Shown in pieces: positions 24,001-34,185 of a DNA stretch of 64,000 nucleotides. This stretch comes from Chrysoporthe austroafricana. Taxonomy: Eukaryota > Ascomycota > Sordariomycetes > Diaporthales > Cryphonectriaceae. The notes under the pieces are model-generated. The model was not told the origin of the DNA. It did no database searches and saw nothing but the letters and a program-made list of their open reading frames with translations. Where the stretch lies: contig JYIP02000004.1 of NCBI GenBank assembly GCA_001051155.2, forward strand, positions 2,660,383-2,724,382, read 5' to 3'. A program made the translations under genes and the position numbers. Positions within the stretch are counted from its first letter, which is position 1. Every line of letters starts with the position of its first letter.

Positions 24001-25617
24001 CGAGCTCGGCCTCATGCTCAGGCTCAGGCTCAGGCCCATGCTCAGGCTCGTGCTCAGGCTCGTGTTCGTGCTCAGGCTCTGTGGCCTGGCTATCCGCGCG
24101 ATCACGAGTTCCAGCGCGCCTGAGTCGCCGTTCGCGCTGCTGCTCAGCGGCTGACTTGCCATTGTCTGACAGCATCATCAACTTGAGCCGCTCCTCAAGC
24201 GTCATCTTACCGTTGCCAATGTTTTGAAGGTCAGCCTTCGAAAGCGTTGGAGCCGGAGGCGGCGACGGCAGGGTCCGCTGGGATCCTATCATCTGCTCAG
24301 CGGTCGCAGACAGACCCATCGAGGAATTGGAGTTCCGTCTATCATTGTTGAGGCCTGAAGGCGGAAGAGGGGGAAGAGGCCTATGATCGCCGTTCGAGTT
24401 GCGAGAGTCTGAGCGATCCTGCTGAGGAAACCCACCAGGCGCGAAGCTCGGGAAACCCTCTGGCGTGAGGCTGTGCGCAAAGTCTTCGTCGGCAGCGTTC
24501 GTCTCATCCTGGCGCCAGTCATCGGGTAGGACGACCGGAGTCTTAACAATATCCTCAAGTGAGGCGTCGAAACTGTCCTCGTGTGCGTCACTACCAATGA
24601 TGTAGTGGTCGTCATCGTCATCGTCCTCTGCCGAATCATAGCTGCCCTCCCGAGAGCTATCGCCAATGGACGAGATATCGGGGGTGACCATCTCATACTC
24701 ATTCACCTGTGGAGGTGCGACGTCGAAAGTGACACTCTTCGCATGGCGGTGAAGGGCCCTTCCAGAAGGAAGCTCCCGGCCGTCGTAGGACCCGTCATCC
24801 GAGTCGTGGGCATTGTCCCTGTCGAGGCTGGATCTGAAGCGGCTCGTGGCGAGAGATGACTTGGTCGGCGACGCCTGGTCCCTGCTTGCTGGCCGTGGGC
24901 CATTGGGTGGGGGGCTACGAGTCAACGGAGGCGGCTTCGTCACAGGAGAGGGGGATTTGGAGTTGTATGGAGGGATCCTGGTCTGGCTCTCGGACCTCCC
25001 GGGGCTGAAAGCCTTGTTGTCGCGATATCCACTGATGCCAGTCCCGCCGAACGCGTTGCCTTGGACTTTTGACAGTGGCCGCTCGATCTGTGGTATCTTG
25101 GTGGGGTCGTACTCCTTTTTCTGCTCGAGGGCGAGGATGTTGCTGTTCTTGACGCGTGACGCTTTCTGGAGGCGCTCGATGGACCCGCGGCGGGTTGGGG
25201 AGGGCGAACCTCGTCCAAATGGGTTGTTCTCGCTGTTCTTATTCTGCCAGAACAGGCGGGGTGACGTGGTCCCATCCAGCGGTGAGCTCTGGAACGGGGA
25301 GGAGTCGGTGTTCATCTTCTGAGGCGGGAATTGTCAACGGGGATCAGGCAGGGCGGAGGGGAGAGGATATCGTCTTACCTGGACAGCCTGCTTCCAACTG
25401 GGAGAGTTTCGTCGCTTCTCGGACGGAGAAATCTCAGATAGAGGGCGCTGGGCGGGGCCCGACATCTTGCCGGGAGACGGAGGACTATTCTTCGCCAGTC
25501 GCAACGGCTGGACCTGGTAGGAGTTAGGCCATTGGGTACCAGAGCCACTAGATGAGGCCACCGCGACCGGTGTTGCTGGGGATGGGAAGAAGAACCTACG
25601 GGGTCCGACGAGTCCAT
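21065..25617 (-). CDS. BUD4: Bud4-like anillin-homology / PH protein of the septation site
   Basis: Bud4 marks the bud neck in yeast and, in filamentous fungi, the future septum, where it works with septins and Rho4 signalling to place the contractile ring. My model is complement(join(21065-21535, 21588-22315, 22366-25318, 25379-25513, 25600-25617)), 1434 residues. The N-terminus holds short conserved patches: VQPLRLAKN, RPLSEISPSEKRRNSPSW and SSPFQSSPLDG..SPRLFWQ. A long disordered acidic middle contains an EPEH-type repeat. The anillin-like region starts about residue 1020 (RLFVKVLGVKDLDLP). A coiled segment rich in KKRKEMELRQKEEEERL follows. The PH domain lies at about 1265-1388 (FWRRRYFKLAGTKLTAYHE). 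The two 3' introns (52 and 50 nt) and the 60-nt intron at 25319-25378 are well supported. The first exon, encoding only MDSSDP, is tentative; it precedes a CTAAC branch and ACCAG acceptor. Long CT-rich leader upstream. Confidence 0.9.
24006..24080 (-). repeat. GCTCAG/GCTCGT coding microsatellite in BUD4
   Basis: A hexamer-based repeat (GGCTCA and GCTCGT variants on the plus strand) encodes an alternating Glu-Pro-Glu-His tract in the disordered acidic part of BUD4. Such tracts usually vary in length between strains. Confidence 0.7.
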
Positions 25618-27856
25618 GAATCCGGGGCCTCTTACCCTCGCTCAAAACATGCAATTCTTTTACGCAAGAATGATGCAAGTTGGGTCGCTAGATTGGTGGA
25701 TGCGAGGGCCTCGATAAGCGGTCTGCGCAAGGGTGGTTCGTAGGATAGATTAGAGAAAGGTGGCTGGTATCTGAGACCCGGCGCGCTGTTGACCTAATGG
25801 TGCTGCGCAACAGAGAGATATGACGGAAAGATGCGCCCTCGACAAGAGGTGTGTGGTGAGTTGTGAAGATCGGAGTGGTAGGAAATGAAGACTAAGGCAA
25901 TCAGTCCTATGGTCTGCGAAAGATGGAGGAACAGGTATGTCGTAGGATGATGTGAGACCAATGTCCAGCGTGATCGTGGAATCGGGCAGTGTTGTGTCGC
26001 TAACCAAGAAGAAGGCGAAGGTGGAGCCAAGCACGGAAACACAGAAGGAAGGAAAGGGAGATGGGGAGTCGTCCGTCGTGGAGAGACCGGAGACGAGAAT
26101 GAGGGTGGTGACGAGTGACGACGGGAAAGATGGGCCTGGTGAGCGGGCCAGGTCAAGGTCAGGGAGGTGAGGTCTTGATCAGGGAAAATACGGTTTGCTA
26201 TGCACCTTCTTGCGGACACGGTCAGTCGGGACTTGTTTTGCAGACTGCAACGTCTCTCTCTGTGTCCCTCTCCTCTCTTCTCTCGGTCCTGAGAGAGAAA
26301 GGCGCGACGGTGGGGGGTTGGTGGTGGCCGAGCAGGGATCGCGATTGGTGGTTGGGGTGTTGGCAGCGTGTACATACGCGGTAGCCCATAAGCTGGGCAG
26401 TCAGCGGTAAACACAAGGCGGGCGTTACCCCAGCGACCCCACTTTGCTGCTTCTTTTTTTGGCTCCAAAATTCCCCGGGCGAGAGACGTTGGCACCGTGG
26501 CAGCAGCAAGGTTCAGCTAGAGGCCTGCTCCCATCGTGCTATAGCAGCTGCCTGCGCCCCTAAGAGAAAGGCGAGCCCGCCTGGCAGGCTCCTGCGGCTA
26601 CAGCTGTGTTTTCCCCCGTCATGACCTCCTCGCCTCCTGACATGTACCACTTAGTATGTAACACCTCTCGTCCCCCACGCAAGGTTGCGAGGAGGTGGTC
26701 TAAACTCAGGTCTCCGGCGGATGGCCCAATGGGATGAATAAGAGCACGGGACAGCCCGGCCTTATCAGATATTTGGTGGCTGGTGTTGTGGTGAGGAGGT
26801 TCTAGAAACCATGGCCTTAGCCCTGCAACCATGTCCCTTAGCAGGCTCGCTGCTACTGGGTCCTTACCCAGCACTAAGCATACCGCCCGCGCCGGCCTTG
26901 GTCGAGGGAGGTGGGGCGGCAGGGCAGCGTGGGCAGGTGAGGTATGGGGCTGCCGAGCTGCAAGCACTTGTTGTTGCTGGCCCTCGAGCCAATCCTGGAG
27001 GAAGCATGGCCCGCTTCCTGCAGGTCACCTGCAACACCAGCCTTCGAATTAATCATGGTGCGACGGAGCCGGACGGGAATTGACTGCTGGCGCACGCCCA
27101 CGGCACAATGTGATCGTCTGTCGTCCGCCCACGGCCCGTACCAATCTACCTGCAATCTGCCTGCCTCGGTTTGGTTTCACTGCGACTGTATGAAGCAGAT
27201 GCGGGCCACGGTCTCTCGTGTCTCCTCCCTGTCTCCCGAGGACCCGGCATTGCATCTCTGGCCTCCACCTGGTGGCAGCAACGCTGCAGTGCACCGCGAT
27301 GCAGGGGCAGGGGCAGTAAGGAGCAGTAGCCTTGCAGGCTGCCAGAATCGACCACTCACAGGCTCCACTACTGGGTACAGAAAACTGCATCCCGTAATGG
27401 CTCTCCCCGGATCCTCAACCGCGTCACCACCACACCCCATATGCTATGGGGAATCCGTCGGAGACTACACTTCATCCTCTGGACCAAGTAACGGTCTGTT
27501 CGCCCTGATGTTAGGCTTCAATCGGGTCCAACAGTGCTCCTCCCGACTGCCGGATCCATCTCACGCAGGGGCTTTAAGGGGCATGTCTTCATATTGAACA
27601 GTTAAGATTCTATTTTTGTGCCGTCTACCGTAGAGTGCCCTGCCCGTCCCAGACGTAGCCTTCGCATCAAGCGCCGGCCACTAAACTCCATACTGAGACC
27701 GTCGCCGGTCATACAGAGCAGGAGGAGACTTATTACATTTTGGGGAGGGGGGCACACAATTATACGACTCCCTCTAGCAGGTGACGGCATCTTCTATGCT
27801 TTTTTCTTGTTTTTACTTTGGGTATCACCGTTCCCCCGTCCATCGAGGTTATATCA
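25618..27856. other. BUD4 5' flank and H+-ATPase 3' flank
   Basis: The half next to BUD4 (about 25.6-26.5 kb) is strongly purine-rich on the plus strand, so CT-rich in the BUD4 sense. This is typical of a fungal promoter and long leader, and it explains the open but composition-driven minus-strand frame at 25794-26495. The other half contains one ATG-started frame listed separately at 26944. I see no RNA gene or mobile element here. Confidence 0.4.
26944..27597 (+). CDS. Unrecognised 217-codon ORF, possibly not a gene
   Basis: This is one of the longest ATG-started frames outside the recognised genes. I do not recognise the product. The N-terminus, MGLPSCKHLLLLALEPILEE, has a short leucine-rich run that could pass for a weak signal sequence, and about ten cysteines are scattered through the protein. 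Against it are no clear domain, frequent Ser/Pro/Gly of the kind GC-rich non-coding DNA yields, no splice support, and a location in the flanks of two large genes. A small secreted protein and a chance frame are both possible; I favour chance. Confidence 0.15.
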   Translation: MGLPSCKHLLLLALEPILEEAWPASCRSPATPAFELIMVRRSRTGIDCWRTPTAQCDRLSSAHGPYQSTCNLPASVWFHCDCMKQMRATVSRVSSLSPEDPALHLWPPPGGSNAAVHRDAGAGAVRSSSLAGCQNRPLTGSTTGYRKLHPVMALPGSSTASPPHPICYGESVGDYTSSSGPSNGLFALMLGFNRVQQCSSRLPDPSHAGALRGMSSY

Positions 27857-30800
27857 TCAATCCTCCTCCTCGGCAATGGCCTTCTGCGCCAGGTAGAACC
27901 TGCTCGCGCCCTTGTCATCCTTCTCATGCTCGATCGACACCTTGCCGAGCTGCGTGATGATGTTCTCCATCAGCGTATCGGTCTTGGACCTCTTCTTGCG
28001 GCCGAGGTTGTCGAGCGTCTGCCAGCCTGTCATGACATAGTACACGATGGCGATGACGATCACCGCGGCGATGGAGTAACACCAGACGACCACGACGGTC
28101 ACGATGTCGGTGCGGCCGTCGGAGGAGAGCGCGGACGACAGCGTGGCCGGGACGGACGTTGTGTCCTCGCCGCCCGTGAACCAGCCGAAGACGCAAAACA
28201 GCGTCGCGAGGACGTCGACACCGAAGATGGCGGCCACGAGCTGGAACGACGGGTACGTCTCGAACCCGCGGGTCACGAAGATGAGCCAGTTTTCCGTGAG
28301 CGAGACCTCCAGGAAGAGAATGCCCTGGACGCTGCCGTAGTTCTGGATCACGCCGCCGTTGCCGAGCCAGAGCGTGCCGCGGAGGATCCAGGTGGCCATC
28401 GCCAGCATGGCGCCGAGGACGATGGAGATGATCCAGATCTTGGGCAGCTGCCACTCGACGGGGCGGCGCTCGAAGTGGGCATTGTCGTAGGCGACGGCGA
28501 TAGTGGCAAGATCGGCGAAGAGGGCCAGGAAGACGATCAGATCCACACGGATGGTCTCGTTGATGGCGATCATGGAGGTGACGAGGTAGAGCTCCAGGTG
28601 CAGGCAGAGCGCGATACGGTACTGGATGTACGCCTTCATGCGCTGGAAGATCTGGCGCGAGATCTTGATGGCGGAGACGATGGTGGAGAGACCTGGTGCG
28701 AGGAAGACGATATCTGCGGCGGCCTGGGCAGCTTCAGTAGCGCCTTCGACGGCGATACCGCAGTCCGATTTCTTCAGGGAGGGGGCGTCGTTGACACCAT
28801 CGCCGGTCATAGCACTGAGCAGCTTAATGTTAGCAAGATGTTTGGAAAACACGGCGAGTTATGAAAGGTACTCACGTCAAGTGGCCACGCTGCTGGAGCA
28901 TCTCCACGACCTTGTACTTGTGCTCAGGGAACACCTCGGCAAAGCCATCGGCCCGCTCACAAAGATCGTAGATAGAGTTACCGGCCATGTCACTGTGCAG
29001 CAGCTTGTCCGAATTGTACACCTTGGTCCCGAGAGCCAACATTCGGCAAGTCTCCTTGGCGATGGCGATAGCGTCACCAGTCAGCATCTTGACCTGCAGA
29101 CCAAGGGTCTGAGCGTCGGCGATGGTCTGAGCTGTGTCAGAGCGAGGGGGGTCGAAGAGCGAGAGCATGCCGAGCATCTGCCAGGGACCATCGGCCTCGC
29201 GGACGGCGACGGCCAGGGAACGGAAACCACGGCGAGCGAACTCGGTCGCTTTCTCCTTGAAGAGCGCAGACTGCTCCGGGGAAACGTTGCAGGTCTTGAG
29301 GACGGCATTCGGGGCACCCTTGCAGCACTCATACTTGATGCCATTGTAGGTGCACAGTGATGTGATGCGCTTGGACACGGGGTCGAAGGGGATGAACTTC
29401 TCAGTCGTCCAGCCCTCGGCAATCATTTCCTTGGCCTTAGGGTAGCGCTTCAAGGTCAGGATGGTAATCTTGTCGATGGGGTCAAGAGCCTTAACGTTGT
29501 GGCTGGAGGCGAGAGCAGCGACGGCCATCATCCAGTTAACGTCGACGCCGTCCATCAGGAAGGGCTCGCGAACCGAAAGCTGGTTGGCGGTCAGAGTACC
29601 GGTCTTGTCGGAGCAGAGGATGTCGACACCGGCGAGAGACTCGATAGCAGTAAGCTTCTGAACAATGGCCTTCTCCTGAGCAAGGTACGCAGCGCCGACA
29701 GCGAGAGTAGTCGTTGTGACAACAGGTAGACCAACAGGGACACCAATAATGAGGAGGATAAGAAGGTAGTGAAGCAGGTTGTTAGAATCCTCAGGAGGTC
29801 CAACAATGTTCAGGTTGCGGTAGAAACCGCCAATCCAGGCGGCGAGTGTGAAGAGAACAACCAGGACCAGGAGCGAAGTTCCGATCGAGTTCATGATGGC
29901 CTTGAAGTGGCCCTGGTCCTGAGCACCTTGGACGAGAGAGGCGGTCTTGCCAACGAATGACGCCTGCGCACCGGAGGTTACGATACCGTAGGCCTTGCCG
30001 CGCTTACAACCGGTGGTGTAGTAGACAATATCGGTCATGTACTTATCGACAGCAAGAGACTCTCCAGTGATAGCAGACTGGTCAATCGCAACGATAGGGT
30101 GCCCGATGTGATGAGGAGCGCCCTCTTCATCCTCATCCTCGAACTTCTCCGCGCGAGGGGAGGTAATGTCTTGGGCATTCAGCTCAGCCTGTAAGTAAGA
30201 TATCAGCAATTTGTCTACTGCAATTTTCCGTCCCAACGATAACTGACCTTGTACTCGTTGAAGCCCTCAACGCCCATTTCGTAGTCACAAATCAGCCTTG
30301 CATCTGCAGGCACGACGGTGCCTTCCTCAATGACCACCTGCGATGTTATCAGCGCTTGTCAAACTTATAATTTGTGTGGGGAATGTCAACATACGATATC
30401 GCCAGGAACAAGTTCTCGGGCCCTGATTTCCTCTTCCCGGCCATTACGGATGCAGCGGGCCTTCATCGAGATGTCTCCCTTGAGACTAGCGACAACATCG
30501 GCAGCTTGCTTCTCCTGGTACCAACCGACGATGGCGTTGAGCAACAGGATACCGATGATCACACCGGCATCTATCCAGTCACGGAGACCAAAAGCGATAA
30601 TGGCGGCCGCCTCCATCACGTACAAAATTGGCCCCTGGAAGAAGCCAATGAACTTGAGAAGCTACGATGGCGTCAGTAACACTTTGCATGTCGAAGGAGA
30701 TTCATTTGAGAACACTTACCATGTTCTCCTTCTCGGCTGTCAGCTCGTTCCACCCACTCTGTTTGCGTCTCCTCTCAACCTCGACAGGGTTAAGACCCTC

Positions 30801-31211
30801 TCTGATATCGGTATTGAGCCACTCTGTAGGGGTGACGAAGTCACTGAACTTCTTGCCCCCGGTCGAGCCGCCGCCCTTCCACCACGGCTTCTTCCTCGTT
30901 TCTATTTCCTCCTCCTCAGCGATGTCGGCATGAGGATCCCGGTAATTGTCAATATACTGAACTAGCCTACCACAGTTTAGTAGGGCAGAAGAGGAATCAG
31001 GCACGCCGGAAGACACTCACGATTGGTACTCATCCGAACTCGCACCGCTGCTACCTGCCTTGGTAGGTATGGCAACATCTATGTTCGTATACACATTCTG
31101 AGTTTCCGTGAGGAATTGCCCAGACTCCAAGTCGTCCTGATCATACTGCGGGACTGGCTGCGGAGACCCTCTCTTGCCGAAGGCCTTCATTCTTCTAAAG
31201 TTGGGTGCCAT
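27857..31211 (-). CDS. Plasma-membrane P-type H+-ATPase (PMA family, P3A)
   Basis: Electrogenic proton pump that hydrolyses ATP to export H+ across the plasma membrane and energise nutrient uptake. Six exons: complement(join(27857-28814, 28876-30188, 30248-30337, 30395-30661, 30720-30966, 31021-31211)), 1021 residues, with every intron 54-61 nt. Visible motifs are TGES at 306-309, the phosphorylated aspartate D459 in CSDKTGTLT, the nucleotide-binding KGAPNAVLKT, the hinge MTGDGVNDAP at 705-714, and FADLATIAVAYDN in the membrane domain, where yeast Pma1 has its key aspartate. The product is about 100 residues longer than N. crassa PMA-1. Extra length lies in the N-terminus, in an acidic insert between PADARLIC and DQSAITGES, and at the C-terminus. 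It may therefore be a PmaB-like paralogue and not the main pump, which is inference. The start is the ATG in CCCACCATGG, just after a CT-rich leader. Confidence 0.95.
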
Positions 31212-31805
31212 GGTGGGCCCGAAGGTTACAGGCCAGCTGTAGCTGCAGAAGAAAAGCACAAGGAGAACCGCACGGCGGAAAGAGGAGGGAAGGGAAGGAG
31301 AGCAAAGGGAAGATCCGACCAGATGTAAGAGCAAGGGCTGGAGCAAGATGATCGGATGGGAAGGGGAGAGGCCGATGGGTGACGAAGTTCTTATATGCCC
31401 GGGGACGACCTCGACGAGGCGTTTTCTTGCGCAACACGATCCATATCCTCAAACACAGCTTGCATCTAAGTCGAGGAAAAGATCTCCGTGGCGCTTCTGG
31501 CCCACGGACCTGGACAAGGGTTCACTGGCTCTCGACCACTCATCCATACTAGCCTGTCCGTGCCGAAAACAGACCTTCTTGGTGACAGCAGCCCTATAGT
31601 CGTCCACCGGCACATATTATCAACGAGGCCAAGACTTGATGAAAATAACTTCCAATTGAATATCTCATGACCCCCAAGACATCTTGTGAAAGACGCTGGA
31701 TGTGGCCGTGCATCAACTGCTGGTTTCTGGGCGCGTATGGGATTAGTCTCTATCACGTCTTGGTATACTGAACACGACGACGAGGAGGAGGGATAAGCAC
31801 CTCGG
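31212..31805. other. H+-ATPase leader and promoter region
   Basis: Immediately upstream of the H+-ATPase start, 31223-31330 read in the gene sense is a pyrimidine-rich leader, as is common before strongly expressed fungal genes. A TATA box lies further upstream. The small candidate gene at 31806 is transcribed away from it, so the interval may be a divergent promoter. Confidence 0.45.
31390..31398 (-). promoter_or_regulatory. TATA box of the H+-ATPase gene
   Basis: GCATATAAG in the gene sense, about 180 nt upstream of the start codon and just before the CT-rich leader. Spacing and sequence fit a genuine TATA element. Confidence 0.6.
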
Positions 31806-32234
31806 ATGGACCCGCCTCCACCTTTCCCCAGGCAAAGGACTCTGTGGATACCACAACAGCCACAATCGGACTCTGCTCCTGGGCGCAGCCGATCTGTTTC
31901 AACAGAGGCCCGTATTCTCGAGTTGCGAGAGCAGACAGGGGAGGCTGGCAATGATCGTGAACAGGGCTTCGGTACGCAGCAAGCCAAAGAAAATGCCTCA
32001 ACGGCGAGGATGGTAGCGACGTGTGAGCAAGGGGATTATCGCCGACGAGGACAGGAGAGGCGACAAGTTTCGACTTCAGAGATAGGTGATCCAGGTGAGT
32101 GGAGCCATATCCGATCCCCCATGGATGACCGAAGACGCTGAGTTTCAGCCCAGGGTCCGTTCTGGGGCGGACAACAGCCGGAGCGGGTGGCCTTGGCACG
32201 CACCCCCAAGACTCTCAGTGCCTCGCCAAGTTAA
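31806..32234 (+). CDS. Candidate small two-exon gene, unknown product (124 aa)
   Basis: I do not recognise this protein. An ATG-started frame (31806-32094) ends at a near-perfect donor, CCAG|GTGAGT. A 54-nt intron (32095-32148) ends GAGTTTCAG, and the second exon (32149-32234) continues in phase to TAA, for 124 residues in all. The product starts MDPPPPFPRQRTLW, is rich in Pro, Gln, Ser and Arg, has a short charged helix-like stretch (TEARILELREQTGEAG), and ends with FWGGQQPERVALARTPKTL. No signal peptide or membrane segment is seen. Intron size and phase match the real genes nearby, which is the main reason to list it. It points away from the H+-ATPase gene. A chance frame or a leader exon of a longer transcript remain possible. 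Confidence 0.3.
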
Positions 32235-34185
32235 CTTGGCGGCTGTCTGGGAATTTCTTGATGAGAGGAAGCCAGCACTTGCTCGACGGGTCCTCGAGCC
32301 TTCTTGGCCCACGCGGCGCCAAATTCAGATCTGCGGCCAAGCAAGCAGACGTCCTTCTCTGTTGCCGCCCTTCGTCTTGATGCTCGACAAGACCAATGCC
32401 GGGCCCCGGAATTTGGGCATGCGAGACGGCCAAGCAAACTATGCTAGCGCATTATGATAACATATGGTATAGCACTTTACTATTTACGACGGACTGTGGA
32501 CTTGGCTGGCACCTGTTTGGTAGGAGCCAAGAGGAGACAAAAGAGTCGTGCGCGGCGACCCATTGGCTTTGAGACGCGCGATGTCACCAACACACTGCTC
32601 AAGGGCGCGTGCCCTCGGTAACGTGGAAGGTGTTGATATGAGGGATTCATCTCCGTAGCTTCGCGACCGCACCAGGGGCAATCGGATACACCAGGAAGCG
32701 CGGTGCAGCTGAGGAAAGGGTTAGCGGCCAAAAAGCTTTGGGGGGGGGCATCAGCAGCCCCAGCCGTTTTCCCACCCTGGTACCTATTGTCCGGAAACAT
32801 TCTAGAAGAAGGAACAATGCGCCGTCCAGCAAAGACGAGACAGGAAATTAGGGGTCTTGAAGGGTGTGAGAGCTGACCCTCGGAAGCTTGTCTTGGTGCA
32901 GCCGGTTTCTTCGTGGCAGGATTGTTGGAAGGGGGGCTTGGGTCTTCATCCGATCCAAGCTCAATTTTGGACATGGGTCAACTCTGGCGGCATTGACAAT
33001 TGCTGGGCGGTGACGGGTGGGCTTGAAACAAGCACAATTTTTTATTCCCGATCTGGACAGGCAGAGGAGCTGCTGATCTTTGGTAGCAGCAGAGGCATTT
33101 TTTGTGCAGTTCCCGAGGAGGTACACGCCCTGTCCTTCCGAGTCATCGAGGGGAAATCTCGACCTTGACGAGACTGCTCCGTTGTCTCGACTGGGTTTGG
33201 AGGATTGCCGAAATGAGACAGGCTTCTTTCCGCCTCCGAGGAAATTTGCGACGCTGTTAGGTGCACCTGTCCAATTGTCCAAGCGCTGTCGCGCAAGCGC
33301 AACACGAAGGTGGATTTGAGAAGCGTCGTGCCTGTCTCGAGCTGTTGCAAGTAGATACAAATTACGGTGATTGGGCCTTGGGTGTTCTCACAACGGGGGC
33401 AGACTGATACCTTGTGGGCTACACCTGAGCCATCATAGAAGCGCTAGATGTTGAAGCATGCAAGGATATCGTCACGAGGGTTCTGGGAGTTGTAGCATCT
33501 GGTTGATCGGCTGAGCCATGTGGGCGGTAGATTCATCCGATACCTTGATGGGAGTTTATTCACCTCCATGTGGTCATTGAGCTGACTCCATACACAAGCC
33601 TTTGATATGCCCAAGAAATATTCTTCTGGGCCACCAGCAAGGTATAATGAATGAATTGCCGTGGGCCTTGAACATCCCACAGGGCGGATATAGACCTTCG
33701 TCGACAAGTGATCGTCGAATGAGGGTTCGAGCCTTAACCAAGCAAGGCCAGCAATTCCATACTCCGCGGCACATAGGCCTCGATCCGATAAGTTCTGGAA
33801 GACGGTCGCTCTGAGAACTCTAGAAAAAAGCTTGGCCACCACCGGGGGAGGAAAGAACGAAGAGAAGGAAACAATCACGAACACAGTAAAAGTTCCGAAC
33901 TTGAGAACTGCAAGAGGCTGGATTTAAGGCTCCTCCCCAAGCAAGCACTAAAATGGGGTGCATATGCTTATACAGGGATTGGTTACGCTAAAGTACTCCG
34001 TCCATAGCAGGCATGGGGCGTTAATGCTGGGTATCGATAAGAAATAGCTCCACCGCAGTACGGGCAGGCAAGAAAAAATTACTTGCGGCTTCAGTTACTA
34101 CCCCAGACAGTCCATCTGCAGTCTGACGACCCTCATCCGGACACCAAGGCTGCGAGACTCGACACACCCTGTGTCCTCCTACAAG
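32235..34185. other. Intergenic, with one splice-like signal on the minus strand
   Basis: No recognised gene. On the minus strand an ATG frame starting at 32974 (MSKIELGSDEDPSPPSNN) meets a GTCAGC donor at 32877. A textbook 3' splice site, GCTAAC then CCTTTCCTCAG, ends at 32709. Downstream of it, one frame reads RALEQCVGDIARLKANGSP before a stop. The phases do not join convincingly from the MSKIEL start: the joined frame stops after about 20 codons. I therefore do not call a gene. The final 150 bp are the DBP9 promoter and leader. Confidence 0.3.

Noticed and set aside
25794..26495. 233-codon minus-strand frame upstream of BUD4
   Set aside because: CT-rich leader or promoter sequence gives a Ser/Pro/Leu-rich translation without stop codons; no conserved feature.
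27818..28864. 348-codon plus-strand frame opposite the H+-ATPase gene
   Set aside because: It mirrors the real gene; strong third-position GC bias removes stop codons from the antisense frame. The translation is rich in Asp, Glu and Arg, with no family resemblance.
20916..32420. 16-bp word GGGCCCCGGAATTTGG present near 20918 and at 32401
   Set aside because: A single shared 16-mer in 64 kb can arise by chance, and the flanks do not match.
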